From contig JAKMXF010000044.1 in NCBI GenBank assembly GCA_024704765.1, positions 539,841-603,840 on the forward strand: DNA of 64,000 nucleotides, read 5' to 3'. The position numbers and the translations under genes were made by a program. Shown piece by piece: positions 10,624-19,721 of the stretch. The notes under the pieces are model-generated. The model was not told the DNA's origin. It saw only the letters and a program-made list of their open reading frames with translations, and did no database searches. Source of the stretch: Oopsacas minuta (taxonomy: Eukaryota > Porifera > Hexactinellida > Lyssacinosida > Leucopsacidae). Numbering within the stretch: position 1 is the stretch's first letter; each line of letters begins with the position of its first letter.

Positions 10624-12558
10624 ATGACGTCATTAGACCACGGAGACACAGCACACAATAAGAACCCTCTAAACAAGAAGTTACAGAAGATTCTGAATCC
10701 TAAATTCCTCTCAGACATAGACACACAAGATGCACTACTAGCTCTATCAGACTTTTTTCCAGAGAATAATGTTCGTTCTAGAAGGAAGCTCCGTAGTGAC
10801 ACAGAATTAAGAGGATTGAGATTAAATGAAGAATTCCTTGCTTCTCTTGAGACTGTTAACTCAGCACTAGAACAGCTGTCTGTAGAGGTTAAGAGTATAG
10901 ATTCTTGTTATAAGGATATGACGGCTCGTCTGGGAGAGACGAGGGAGCGATGTGCTGAGGTACTTGAACAGACAGCTACTCTACAGAAGGAGATGCAGCA
11001 GGTGGAGAAGAGATCTTTGTTATTAGATGCATTCTGTCACAAATTCCAACTCTCTTCTCAGGAAACTCAACTCCTAGAACAAGCAGACGAGGTAGGACCA
11101 TCCTTTTTCCAAGCTCTCAGGAAGGTACAGCACATACATACAGACTGTCAGACACTGATCCGATCCTCTGATCTGCATGTAGGTCTAGAGATTATGGAGA
11201 GTATGGCTGGCATACAGGAGAGAGCTTATGAGAATTTATTTCGCTGGTGTCAGAGAACATGTAGAAGCTTTACTGGAGAGTTTCCTGTGTTCACTCATGA
11301 GTTAAAGAATGCTCTACAGATCGTCTCACAACGTGAAGCATTAAGAGTGTATGTATTAGATGATTACGTCACTACACGACGTTCTAGCTTAGTCAGATCT
11401 TTCATTGACTCACTTACACTAGGAGGACCTGGTGGAAATCCTAAGCCAATAGAAATGCACAGTCATGATCCTGTTAGATATGCTAGTGACTTGTTAGGCT
11501 GGTTACATCAGGCTATGGCTTCTGAGAATGAATTGTTAGTAGCTCTGTTGTTACAAGATATTCCTGACAGTGTTGTGTCTGTCGATAAGTCAGAAATACC
11601 AATGCTCCTGAACCGTATCTGTGAAGGAGCTAGTCACATGGTGAAGGTACGATTAGAACAGATCCTATCTAACGTAATAGACTCAATGGATTTATTCAGA
11701 ATATCCAATAACATACGGTTTTATCAGAATGTGTATCATGGATTCCTGGGAGATAATTCAGAACTTCTCAAGTTTGTGGCTGATATGTACGAATTATCTC
11801 TCAAACTATTTGCTAAACATTTGAACGGACACGCCTCCAAACTGCTGGAGAGTGTTAGTGAGCCTCCCTTCGATCTTGAGCCTACAATCCAATTCACAGA
11901 GTCCCTGACCTTGTTACGTAGTATATTGTCTCTTGAAAACACCTCTGTAGCCCCTCTAGAGGGTAACAGACCTCTCTTACACACAATATACGAGTCTCTA
12001 GTAGCTCCTCTGATTGAGTACGCTACTATATCCGCTTCTCTTGATAGTACTCTCTCTCAAGCCGAGCTTCTCATATACCAAATCAACTGTTGTGACCGTC
12101 TGCACCAGGGATTAGCACTCTACTATAGCACAGGAGAGGAGACAGGGTTTGAGAAGTTACTTGTACAACTACAGACACATCAGGACAGACTGATACAAGA
12201 ACAAGCTTCCTTCTTCCTGTCTAAAGCTAAGCTTAACATTATACACATGCATTATCTTACTGCAGATAAGAGTTATGAAGGAGCTCTCTCTCTCTACTCA
12301 GGACTAGAATCAGACTCTCTATTACAAGCTATCCTCAGTTTACAGCAGTTACTAGCTCTTCCTGATCAACATCCTATACCTCAGCTAGATTGCCTCAGAA
12401 GTAAAAAGATTAGAGATTATATACTTGGTTCTGGCATGCGGTTAGTCTGTGACTTCTATACAAGTCTACATTCCAGCATATCTGACCCTAGCAACGGATA
12501 CGGAGATCTTAAAGATAAGCTCCATCAGCCTAGTGAGATAGAGCACCTCCTCTTATGA
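10624..12558 (+). CDS. COG6: Conserved oligomeric Golgi complex subunit 6
   Basis: An uninterrupted frame of 644 residues (human COG6 has 657). The N-terminus NPLNKKLQKILNPKF, the block LRSDTELRGLRLNEEFL and the following heptad-rich helix (about 80-150) are the family's conserved start. The rest is the all-helical rod typical of COG/CATCHR tethers. COG6 belongs to lobe B of the COG complex, which tethers vesicles in retrograde traffic within the Golgi and so supports glycosylation. The start ATG (10624) begins with the same nonamer ATGACGTCA as the RING gene at 15632, probably by chance. CEP43 follows 117 bp downstream. Confidence 0.95.
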   Translation: MTSLDHGDTAHNKNPLNKKLQKILNPKFLSDIDTQDALLALSDFFPENNVRSRRKLRSDTELRGLRLNEEFLASLETVNSALEQLSVEVKSIDSCYKDMTARLGETRERCAEVLEQTATLQKEMQQVEKRSLLLDAFCHKFQLSSQETQLLEQADEVGPSFFQALRKVQHIHTDCQTLIRSSDLHVGLEIMESMAGIQERAYENLFRWCQRTCRSFTGEFPVFTHELKNALQIVSQREALRVYVLDDYVTTRRSSLVRSFIDSLTLGGPGGNPKPIEMHSHDPVRYASDLLGWLHQAMASENELLVALLLQDIPDSVVSVDKSEIPMLLNRICEGASHMVKVRLEQILSNVIDSMDLFRISNNIRFYQNVYHGFLGDNSELLKFVADMYELSLKLFAKHLNGHASKLLESVSEPPFDLEPTIQFTESLTLLRSILSLENTSVAPLEGNRPLLHTIYESLVAPLIEYATISASLDSTLSQAELLIYQINCCDRLHQGLALYYSTGEETGFEKLLVQLQTHQDRLIQEQASFFLSKAKLNIIHMHYLTADKSYEGALSLYSGLESDSLLQAILSLQQLLALPDQHPIPQLDCLRSKKIRDYILGSGMRLVCDFYTSLHSSISDPSNGYGDLKDKLHQPSEIEHLLL

Positions 12559-12675
12559 CCTCTATATAGTATGTATGTTTATAATGCAAATAATAGAATT
12601 AAATTATCTATAATAATAGTATGCTACGTACCTTATACGTAGTAGATTAATATAGTATAGTTATATACTGTTAGA

Positions 12676-13701
12676 ATGACAGATGAAGAAGCAGAGTTCA
12701 GAGAGGTGCTGGTACGGAGTTTAGAGTCTAAAGGAGTATTCAATAAGTGTAAAGCTGAAGTGAGAGCTAATGTGTTCCTAGCTCTGGAGCAGCAAGAAGG
12801 AGAAGAAGGAGGAGGATCTACTCTTATGGCTCCTAAAATAACAAAGTATTGTAAGTCCAGAGAGGGAGAGTTGGTTCTTGGATTGATAAGAGAGTTCTTA
12901 CAATTCTACGAGCTGGAGTACTCCCTAGCCGTGTTTGAGCCTGAGAGTAATATAGAGGGTGTTACTCACACCAGAGAGCAGCTATCTAAGGATGTTGGGG
13001 TAAGATCAACTATAGGGGATTATCCTCTCCTCCATCAACTCTTATTCAACAGATCACCTATACCAGAAAAACAAATACTAAAAAATACTCAACAGCTAGA
13101 CAACAATACTACTAATAAACAAACACAACATCTGACTAGTGACAAGCATATTACAGAGTACTCTGAACCCTCAGGCTCTGTATCAGCTGTATCAGGACCA
13201 GGTGATCCTGTCAGTGATTATGACATCACGAATGAGAACAGTGATATCCTGGCTCCAGCTGATGAAGTATCAGATAAAAATAGTCAGAGTGATCTGGAGG
13301 ACTTCTTCTCGGGTCTAGGTGGGACTGGGTTCTCTCAACACCTCCTCAACGTTAAGGATCTAGTTCCTCAAACCAGAGATACCTCTCAAGAACGTCCCAG
13401 GAGTGCGAGAGGGAGTGGCAGACCTTCTCCCATAATGTCCTCTCTCCACGGGGCTCCACCCCTAATCGGTCCTAACGCTAATCTAGAGATGGAGCTTAAA
13501 TCAGTCCTGAGAGATCCTACCGCTACCCGAGTAGGAGGAAACCTATCTCAGCAGTCTTACAGTGAGAGTATAGATGAACTTAAATTGAGTGTGGCTCTTG
13601 ACTCTACACTCATGAGTCATTCTAACGAGACTACTGATCACACTACATCAGCTGTTAGTCTAGGAGATCTGGATTATGTAGAAGATGTACTCAAGAAGTG
13701 A
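12676..13701 (+). CDS. CEP43: Centriolar LisH protein CEP43 (FOP/FGFR1OP)
   Basis: A single exon of 341 residues (human 399). The conserved N-terminal part has LVRSLESKGVFNKCKAEVRANVF followed near residues 68-105 by a LisH dimerisation motif (GLIREFLQFYELEYSLAVFEPES), the FOP hallmark. The C-terminal half is low in complexity and rich in Ser, Asp and Glu. FOP-family proteins sit at centriolar satellites and the distal centriole and are needed for cilium assembly. A short Glu/Gly-rich run (about 40-47) separates the first helix from the LisH region. The 3' flank is AT-rich without a further gene for 1 kb. Confidence 0.92.
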   Translation: MTDEEAEFREVLVRSLESKGVFNKCKAEVRANVFLALEQQEGEEGGGSTLMAPKITKYCKSREGELVLGLIREFLQFYELEYSLAVFEPESNIEGVTHTREQLSKDVGVRSTIGDYPLLHQLLFNRSPIPEKQILKNTQQLDNNTTNKQTQHLTSDKHITEYSEPSGSVSAVSGPGDPVSDYDITNENSDILAPADEVSDKNSQSDLEDFFSGLGGTGFSQHLLNVKDLVPQTRDTSQERPRSARGSGRPSPIMSSLHGAPPLIGPNANLEMELKSVLRDPTATRVGGNLSQQSYSESIDELKLSVALDSTLMSHSNETTDHTTSAVSLGDLDYVEDVLKK

Positions 13702-14705
13702 TATTACGTCATTTTACTAATCAGCTGATCACTTATTCTTTAACTATAATTTCAATCTGACACACTATGACATTATAAAATTATGACGTAATAGTGATTA
13801 ATTGAATACAGGCAGGGTCTCTTATGATAAACCAAGCCAGTGTCCCCGATAAAGTCTTTCCCATAGGATTGTATTAATATAAAGACTCGTAATATTTAGT
13901 AGAACTAAGAATACTATGACAGTATATTATCAATATCCAGCATAAAACATAGTCCTGAGATTATACTATATACGTATTATATATCTAGTAATTGGAATTC
14001 TACAATTTGTGGCATGATTATTGATTTAAGGATCTTTTTGTGGTAATTAATCAAATTTATCGTATTTTATAAAATGTGATGATTGTAAAATAGCAACGTA
14101 CATATATCTTTTGTGGGTGATTTAAATTTCTACTGCAAGTGAATTATTTGCAGCACTAGTTTAGACAAAGATTATATTGTGAAATGCAACTATTGCAACG
14201 AAATGTTTCGGACTAGGTGCTAAGTGTTGAAAGCGAATAGATAGGCAACTCTTCGAAGAATTTCCATCTTGGGCGGGTTAAATAAACATTAACTAAATAA
14301 AGTCTTTAACGATTCTTCACGATCAACATAGCACTTTCTCTTTTGGGGATCTCAGCCTGTCAGGTAAAAAGCTTATTTCACCTCAACCAATCCCTGTCTT
14401 CTTCAGAACATTTAAGAATGTCCATATTGAAGAATGATGGCAAGATAGGTGTGCAGAGAATGACCTATGTCATCCCTCTACAACATTAGTTGTTCTTGGG
14501 AGGCCTTGGTACACCATCATGTGATAATTCCACATGTCCAAGGAGAATGTACTTGGAATAACCACAGAATTATTGGGTATATGTCTTCCAATATAGGTTG
14601 ATTCAAAATATAGAACTAAGTCGTAAGCATCTGAAGGAAGTTGTGCAAATAGTTAGCGGAATAAATTGGGTGTATCTGTTGGTGTTGCAAAGGCTAGGGC
14701 AGGTA
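13702..14705. other. Intergenic, nothing supported
   Basis: AT-rich sequence between CEP43 and a decayed MULE. I see no conserved frame or RNA gene. Confidence 0.4.
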
Positions 14706-15250
14706 TCATTCTCCTTTGTTACGCAAAACTAAGGTCATTTTGATATTTTCTTTTGAGCTCAAGTTTCCTGAATCTTTCGCCAAAAATTTGAGTAAGGTGG
14801 AAAAGCAGCCTTTAACCTGAATATGAGGATAGTGTCGCTTGAAGGCATATACAGTGAAGCCGCTTAAACGGGACAATGTTTTGGGAACAGATTTTTTACA
14901 TAGAAAAATCGTCGGATAATTGGGACATAGAATCTGTACTTGAGTCCACATTTTTTGGTAAGAGCACAAATAAGCTTGGCAACAAATGCCCATCTTTCAT
15001 TGGATCGGTTACAGATTTTAATGCGGATTACGTAGAGCTGGTAAAATAAACTGCCAGCAGTTTTGAAAGTACTGTCAGCCAACCAAACACTTGCAGAATT
15101 GAGAACCTCGATATTAGAATCTGTCCTCGTATAAGCCTGTGGTGACTCGAGACAGTTCAAAGAATTTGGCACTGGGAGTGCATTATTTATTCGTTTACGC
15201 GCTCGCCAGATAGTTTGTTTTAAGCTGTTAATTCTTGGAAGCCCTGACAA
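14706..15250 (-). pseudogene. Decayed MULE transposase fragment
   Basis: Two overlapping minus-strand frames (14864-15250 and 14706-14993) carry successive blocks of one MULE transposase, so a frameshift separates them. The upstream frame has a LPRINSLKQTIWRARKRIN helix, SPQAYTRTD and VWLADSTFKTAGSLFYQLY, the conserved block that contains the first catalytic Asp. The second frame has YPHIQVKGCF, matching the [11 protein letters not shown] block, but followed by unrelated residues. The middle block with the second catalytic Asp (DFE) is missing. This is a dead fragment. Related MULE pieces occur at 23646-24111 and 59247-59614. Confidence 0.8.
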
Positions 15251-15449
15251 ATGTGTTCAATTCCCGGACTCCGAACACAAATCACTCTAAAACAGATTGT
15301 CCGGCTCTAAACCGGACGTCTGGCAACCCTAGTTACACTACTAAGTTTACTTGTAGATAGCGTTAGCTTGGCCTAATAATACAAATTGTCAGAAATTATA
15401 TATTCTCTAGTAATTGTAGTTGAGATTCTAGAAGTATTTTTTTAAAACG

Positions 15450-15487
15450 AGTAGCGAAGTAGCGAAGTAGCGAAGTAGCGAAGTAGC
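15450..15487. repeat. 8-bp tandem repeat
   Basis: About 4.7 copies of GTAGCGAA in tandem. It lies 145 bp upstream of the RING-finger gene. Confidence 0.9.
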
Positions 15488-15631
15488 ACATGAGCTACTC
15501 ATATTTAAATATATGTCTTGGATTATAATTGTGAGTATAAAGATATTATAATATTATGAACAATAATTTTGATCTCGTGGGGGTTCACTATAAGTACCCT
15601 GACCGTATTTATGGTGTTTATCTATTTTAGC

Positions 15632-16669
15632 ATGACGTCACTAGAGGATACACCCAACCTGAAACCAGTAGGATACAATATCTACACAGCTACAGTGCTA
15701 GTCAGGAACCCTGGGGGAGACTTCGGAGGATATAAGAGTAGATTCTTTATCAGTCCTGTAGAGTCATATTGTGGATTCTGTAGACAGACACCTAGAGAGC
15801 CTCACCGTGTAGCTTGTGGTCATATATTCTGTCATGACTGTCTCTTCACTAATATAGTTAATCTCAGACTACCTTGTAATCAATGTCATACTCCTGTAAG
15901 GAGAGATGACTGTGTTCTGGATATACAGTTGAGTAGACGTATAGCGGATTCTTCTATCTCTTGTCCTTTCAGTGAAAATTGTAAATGGGCGGGGTATCTG
16001 TCCCGCTTGTCCCTCCACTTCTCAGAATGTACCCACGTTAATCCCATGATTCGCTCCTGTATCCAGTCTATACAATCACACATATCAGACATAGCAGAGG
16101 AGAGTGAGAGATTAGAGAGACGTGTCGACAGACTATCTGAGCTCGTTAGGAAGATGGATTGTAGATGTGAATCAGCTACCTGTGAGTACGATAAACAGTT
16201 ATCTTGGATAGGCAATCAGATGAACTATTTCCACCAGCATGTGCTGAATTATTCTCCTAAGAAGGAGCCTACCTACCAGGGATACGAACCTCACTTCAAG
16301 ATGCCTACCCTTGGACAGAATTACCCTTCTCTTAATATTCCTGTGGATGAAATGTCGGATTCTCTAAAGTTTGATTTAGGTAGAGTGCAACAACATCTCC
16401 CTCCCAGAGATGAGGAGATTGTACAGACGACTCCCAAGAGGAACTATAAACCCTCTGTCTATGAAGATCATGTCAGGAAGGATGGAGGAGATTCAGATTT
16501 TGAATTAGATCTCCTTGATGACATAGATGCATTCCCACACGATGAGTTTGGTCATCCTCTTCCTATCCCCCCTGTCTACCCTGAGGTTGAATTTAAGATG
16601 TGTTTGCATTGTCAACACTTCAATGTGCCAACTTTAAAACGTTGTGAATCCTGTGCAAGAATTATCTGA
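15632..16669 (+). CDS. RING finger / TRAF-type zinc finger / coiled coil / NZF-like protein (putative E3 ligase)
   Basis: 345 residues from the ATG at 15632. The frame is open further upstream, but that part is hydrophobic and unlike the family. Residues 47-85 form a C3HC4 RING (C-x2-C-x11-C-x-H-x2-C-x2-C-x11-C-x2-C). Residues 111-133 are a TRAF-type zinc finger (C-x5-C-x11-H-x3-C). A heptad-like helix follows at about 149-173, then a long acidic linker. The last 22 residues hold C324-x2-C-x3-N-x6-C-x2-C341, exactly the RanBP2/NZF spacing, and resemble the ubiquitin-reading NZF of TAB2/TAB3 (N-x-PxLxRCExC), although the usual Trp is missing. RING-TRAF proteins are ubiquitin ligases in signalling. 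The C-terminal NZF is not standard in that group. No MATH/TRAF-C domain is present. I give no gene symbol because orthology is unclear. Confidence 0.82.
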   Translation: MTSLEDTPNLKPVGYNIYTATVLVRNPGGDFGGYKSRFFISPVESYCGFCRQTPREPHRVACGHIFCHDCLFTNIVNLRLPCNQCHTPVRRDDCVLDIQLSRRIADSSISCPFSENCKWAGYLSRLSLHFSECTHVNPMIRSCIQSIQSHISDIAEESERLERRVDRLSELVRKMDCRCESATCEYDKQLSWIGNQMNYFHQHVLNYSPKKEPTYQGYEPHFKMPTLGQNYPSLNIPVDEMSDSLKFDLGRVQQHLPPRDEEIVQTTPKRNYKPSVYEDHVRKDGGDSDFELDLLDDIDAFPHDEFGHPLPIPPVYPEVEFKMCLHCQHFNVPTLKRCESCARII

Positions 16670-16851
16670 CATAAATGTAATGAAAACTGTCAACGGTAAT
16701 TACTGTTGTTTTTTAATATATTTATTTGAATTATTATTTGTAATATATTTTACACAGAAGACATAAACTACTTATAGTTAGCATAGTGAAACTAAGATAA
16801 GACGTATCCCTTCGGGAAACAAACTTGGTACGTATTATCCAGGAAATTATA

Positions 16852-16975
16852 CAGTACACTCCTAATTAATCGATAATTTTGTGTTATGTATAGAGAAAGA
16901 TTCTCGTTTTAACGCTCCTAAAAATCATACTCCTAGATAATTCCTTGGCTTGAACGTACTAACCGCCAGAGTGTA
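16852..16975. repeat. Possible pogo/Tigger-like MITE
   Basis: The left end ACAGTACACTCCTAATTAATCG is roughly mirrored by the complement of GTACTAACCGCCAGAGTGTATA on the right. This resembles the CAGTARACTCC-type termini seen in introns elsewhere in the window. The match is imperfect and the bounds are tentative. Confidence 0.35.
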
Positions 16976-16987
16976 TAGATGTTACTA

Positions 16988-18338
16988 TGGCGTTCAATAA
17001 GTCTTTCGGGTGTTATCATAGAATATGATACAAACACTATACACTCTAATTCACTATATTCTTTATTCAAAGTAATCCCCTCCTGCAGATACACAAAGTT
17101 TTAACCTTTCCACCCACTTGTAAAACACAATTCTGTACTCTTCTTCGGGGATGGATTTGAAGTACTGGTACAGGCCCGTTCCGAGTGCTTGTAATGTGTT
17201 AAAATCTTTGCCTTGAAGGTAGATTTTAAGTTTGGGGAATAGCCAAAAATCACACGGAGCAAGGTATGGTGGATGGGGAAGTAATTCTAACCCTTCTACA
17301 TCCAAGAAATTTTTGGTAAGCTTACCTGTATGGGAACTGGCGTTATCAATCAAAATCTTCATTCCTCGAGTTCCAGTTTTCGGGCGGTACTTTTCTATAT
17401 TTTTTATCAAATTTGGAAGTACTTGCTCTGTAAAGAAAGTAGCAGTAACAGCCTTGCCACTCTCACAAGGTAATTGCAAGACAATTCCATGACTACTGAA
17501 GAAGATGGGATACATAATCTTAGGTTTTCTGAAGTCAGGCCTAGGATTTTTCGCCGGTTGTTCGTTGCCCCTCACCCATGATCGCTTCTTATACTTGCTA
17601 TACGGTGTTGAATAGTATACCCACGTCTCGTCACCAGTAATAATCTCTGTTAGGCGCCTAGAATCGCAGTTTTCATAAGTTCCCAAGAGTTTCTTGGAAA
17701 TATTCAGTCGTGCCAACCTTTGATTCTCAGTGAGCTTATGCGGGACCCATTTCCCATAAATCGATCGGTAGCCAACCTCAGTCGTCAGAATTTTATGAAT
17801 AGCTCCAGATGGAATCTCCATTCTTTGTTTTAACTGATTGACAGTAATGCACTTGTCTTCCATGAACATACTTTCAATCAGTGCGATGTTCTCTGAATTA
17901 GTGGCGGATACTGGTCTTCCAGATCGAGGCAAATCTATGACATCAGCATCACCAGATCTAAACGGGCAGTCCATCGCTCTACAGTAGATCTGAAAGGGCA
18001 ATCCACCGCTCTACAGTAGATCTGAAAGGGCAATCCACGCACAACATCTCCTGTAACTCGCTGAAGATCTGTACGGGCTGGATCTTGAGTATTGTGTGAA
18101 ACTCTATGTAAGCTCGCCATTTGAGGTTGAAATTATCATTCTTTGAAGCTATAAATTCAACAGTGGGTATAAATTGACTACACGTAATTATCTCAAAAAT
18201 TCATAATTTGTATTGAATAAGCTTGAAACTTTCAGTATATGGAGTTTAACTATATGGGCTTATAATATATGAAAGTTAGATATATTACTCGACTAATTCC
18301 TGAGATATATCATGACCCACAAGACTTATTGAACGCCC
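16988..18338 (-). mobile_element. Full-length but dead mariner element
   Basis: The inverted ends GGCGTTCAATAAGTCTT bound a 1.35-kb unit, the usual mariner size. The left end is preceded by TA, and the right flank reads TG, a probable decayed TA duplication. The minus-strand transposase lies inside. The element sits between the RING gene and TP53RK. Confidence 0.85.
17063..18120 (-). pseudogene. Mariner transposase, broken near the N-terminus
   Basis: The main frame (17063-18001) carries LPRSGRP, the linker, GDETWVYY (first catalytic Asp), IDNASSHT (second) and APCDFWLFPKLK (third). Only 31 residues separate the second and third Asp, against 34 in mariner DD34D transposases. The stretch that should contain SPD between PPY and LAP is missing. 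The N-terminal helix-turn-helix end is in another frame (17935-18120), which reads STVERW. A 38-bp tandem duplication around 17957-18040 (repeating CTACAGTAGATCTGAAAGGG) causes the frameshift. Both defects indicate an inactive copy. Confidence 0.88.
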
Positions 18339-18559
18339 TGATATATAGATATTGTATATTTAACGGTGTCATCAGGGCTCTCAAACTGGAAACCTTCTAA
18401 ATCGTGAGATTCGTCAAAACTCTTACGATTCTACCCTGAGATGTGCAATATAAGACCTGAAATACTGCAGTATTTGTAGACCCGAGAGCCCTGTGTCTAC
18501 CTCAAGAAATATTTGAAAAATTTCCAAAAATTTTAAAATTTAATATAATTTGTGTAGAA

Positions 18560-19237
18560 ATGATATCAATGGAATGTCCATCAATGAATCAAGAGCTATT
18601 TAAGCAAGGAGCAGAGGCTCGTATATACAAGAGTTCTATATTTAACAAACCCTGTATAGTGAAAGAGAGGTTCCTGAAGTGTTACAGACATCCTACTCTG
18701 CATAAGAAGCTGAGTGATAAGAGGATGATACAAGAAGCACGCTCATTAGTCAGATGTCATACTATAGGAGTTAGAACTCCGTTAGTATATCACACAGACC
18801 TAGACACACACAAACTATATCTAGAGTTATTACCACATCCTCTACTCAATGACCTTATATCCTCACTAGAAGCCAGAGAGCAACAATCAGCTGATATAAC
18901 AGACACGATAAGAGATGTAGGTAGACAAATAGCACTAATGCATGATAATGACGTCATACACGGGGACCTTACTACACTTAATATACTCGTTGATATTAAG
19001 TCAGGGGATAGCTACTTTATAGACTTTGGTCTTAGCTCTGTATCAAGCCTATCAGAGGATAAGGCAGTAGATTTGTATGTGTTAGAGAGAGCTATAACTA
19101 GTTCACATCCTAAAATGTCTCAGCTGTTCACTGATATTCTAACCTCGTATGCACAGTACTCCAGTAAGACTGCTAAAACACTCAATAAACTGAAGGAGGT
19201 GAGACAGAGAGGAAGAAAGAGGATCATGATTGGATAG
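18560..19237 (+). CDS. TP53RK: EKC/KEOPS kinase-ATPase TP53RK (PRPK/Bud32)
   Basis: A single exon of up to 225 residues (ATGs also at 18569 and 18584). It is a minimal protein kinase with GAEARIY (glycine-loop equivalent), IVKERFLKCYRHPTLHKKL, catalytic HGDLTTLNIL, DFGLS and the basic tail RQRGRKRIMIG, all diagnostic of Bud32/PRPK. In the EKC/KEOPS complex Bud32 acts mainly as an ATPase supporting OSGEP/Kae1 in making the t6A base in tRNAs that read ANN codons. The length fits the family (human 253, yeast 261, archaeal about 220). DDX23 starts about 0.5 kb downstream on the same strand. Confidence 0.95.
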   Translation: MISMECPSMNQELFKQGAEARIYKSSIFNKPCIVKERFLKCYRHPTLHKKLSDKRMIQEARSLVRCHTIGVRTPLVYHTDLDTHKLYLELLPHPLLNDLISSLEAREQQSADITDTIRDVGRQIALMHDNDVIHGDLTTLNILVDIKSGDSYFIDFGLSSVSSLSEDKAVDLYVLERAITSSHPKMSQLFTDILTSYAQYSSKTAKTLNKLKEVRQRGRKRIMIG

Positions 19238-19721
19238 AGGGGCAGCTAGTTGATCCAATTATCCTGATATCACCTAGTGTGAGATTTAATATACATGAAC
19301 ATATCATATGTATGCATACTACCTAGTACGTACCGACTCATTCGACTCATCACCGACTAAAACGAAGTTTATCTTACAGCATTGAGAAAATGTCTTACAT
19401 ACAAATCATAAATCACACTGTTTTATACATAAAGTATTGACTCGAATAGTAGCCTCATAATAATCACCTCTCTTCGGGAAAACTGTAGTATACCTTCAAT
19501 CGCCATATAAGCAGGTGGGAGAGGCTACTGATTGAGGTAATAAAGTATAACTATGAGGAATTGGGTGACGGTAAGTTGTTCGACCTTCTTCCTAATATCT
19601 AAGCATCATATAGTATACTTAACTTTATTTGCGTGGTTTTGTATCTTGTGTAATCAGGTTATATTATCGTCTTTGTACCAAAGTAACCTATTAAGCAATA
19701 TCTGTTAGCTAGCTTATTCTC

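Noticed and set aside
10624-15640. Shared ATGACGTCA at the starts of COG6 and the RING gene as a common regulatory site
   Set aside because: Only two cases, both within the start codon context. Other genes lack it, so chance is enough.
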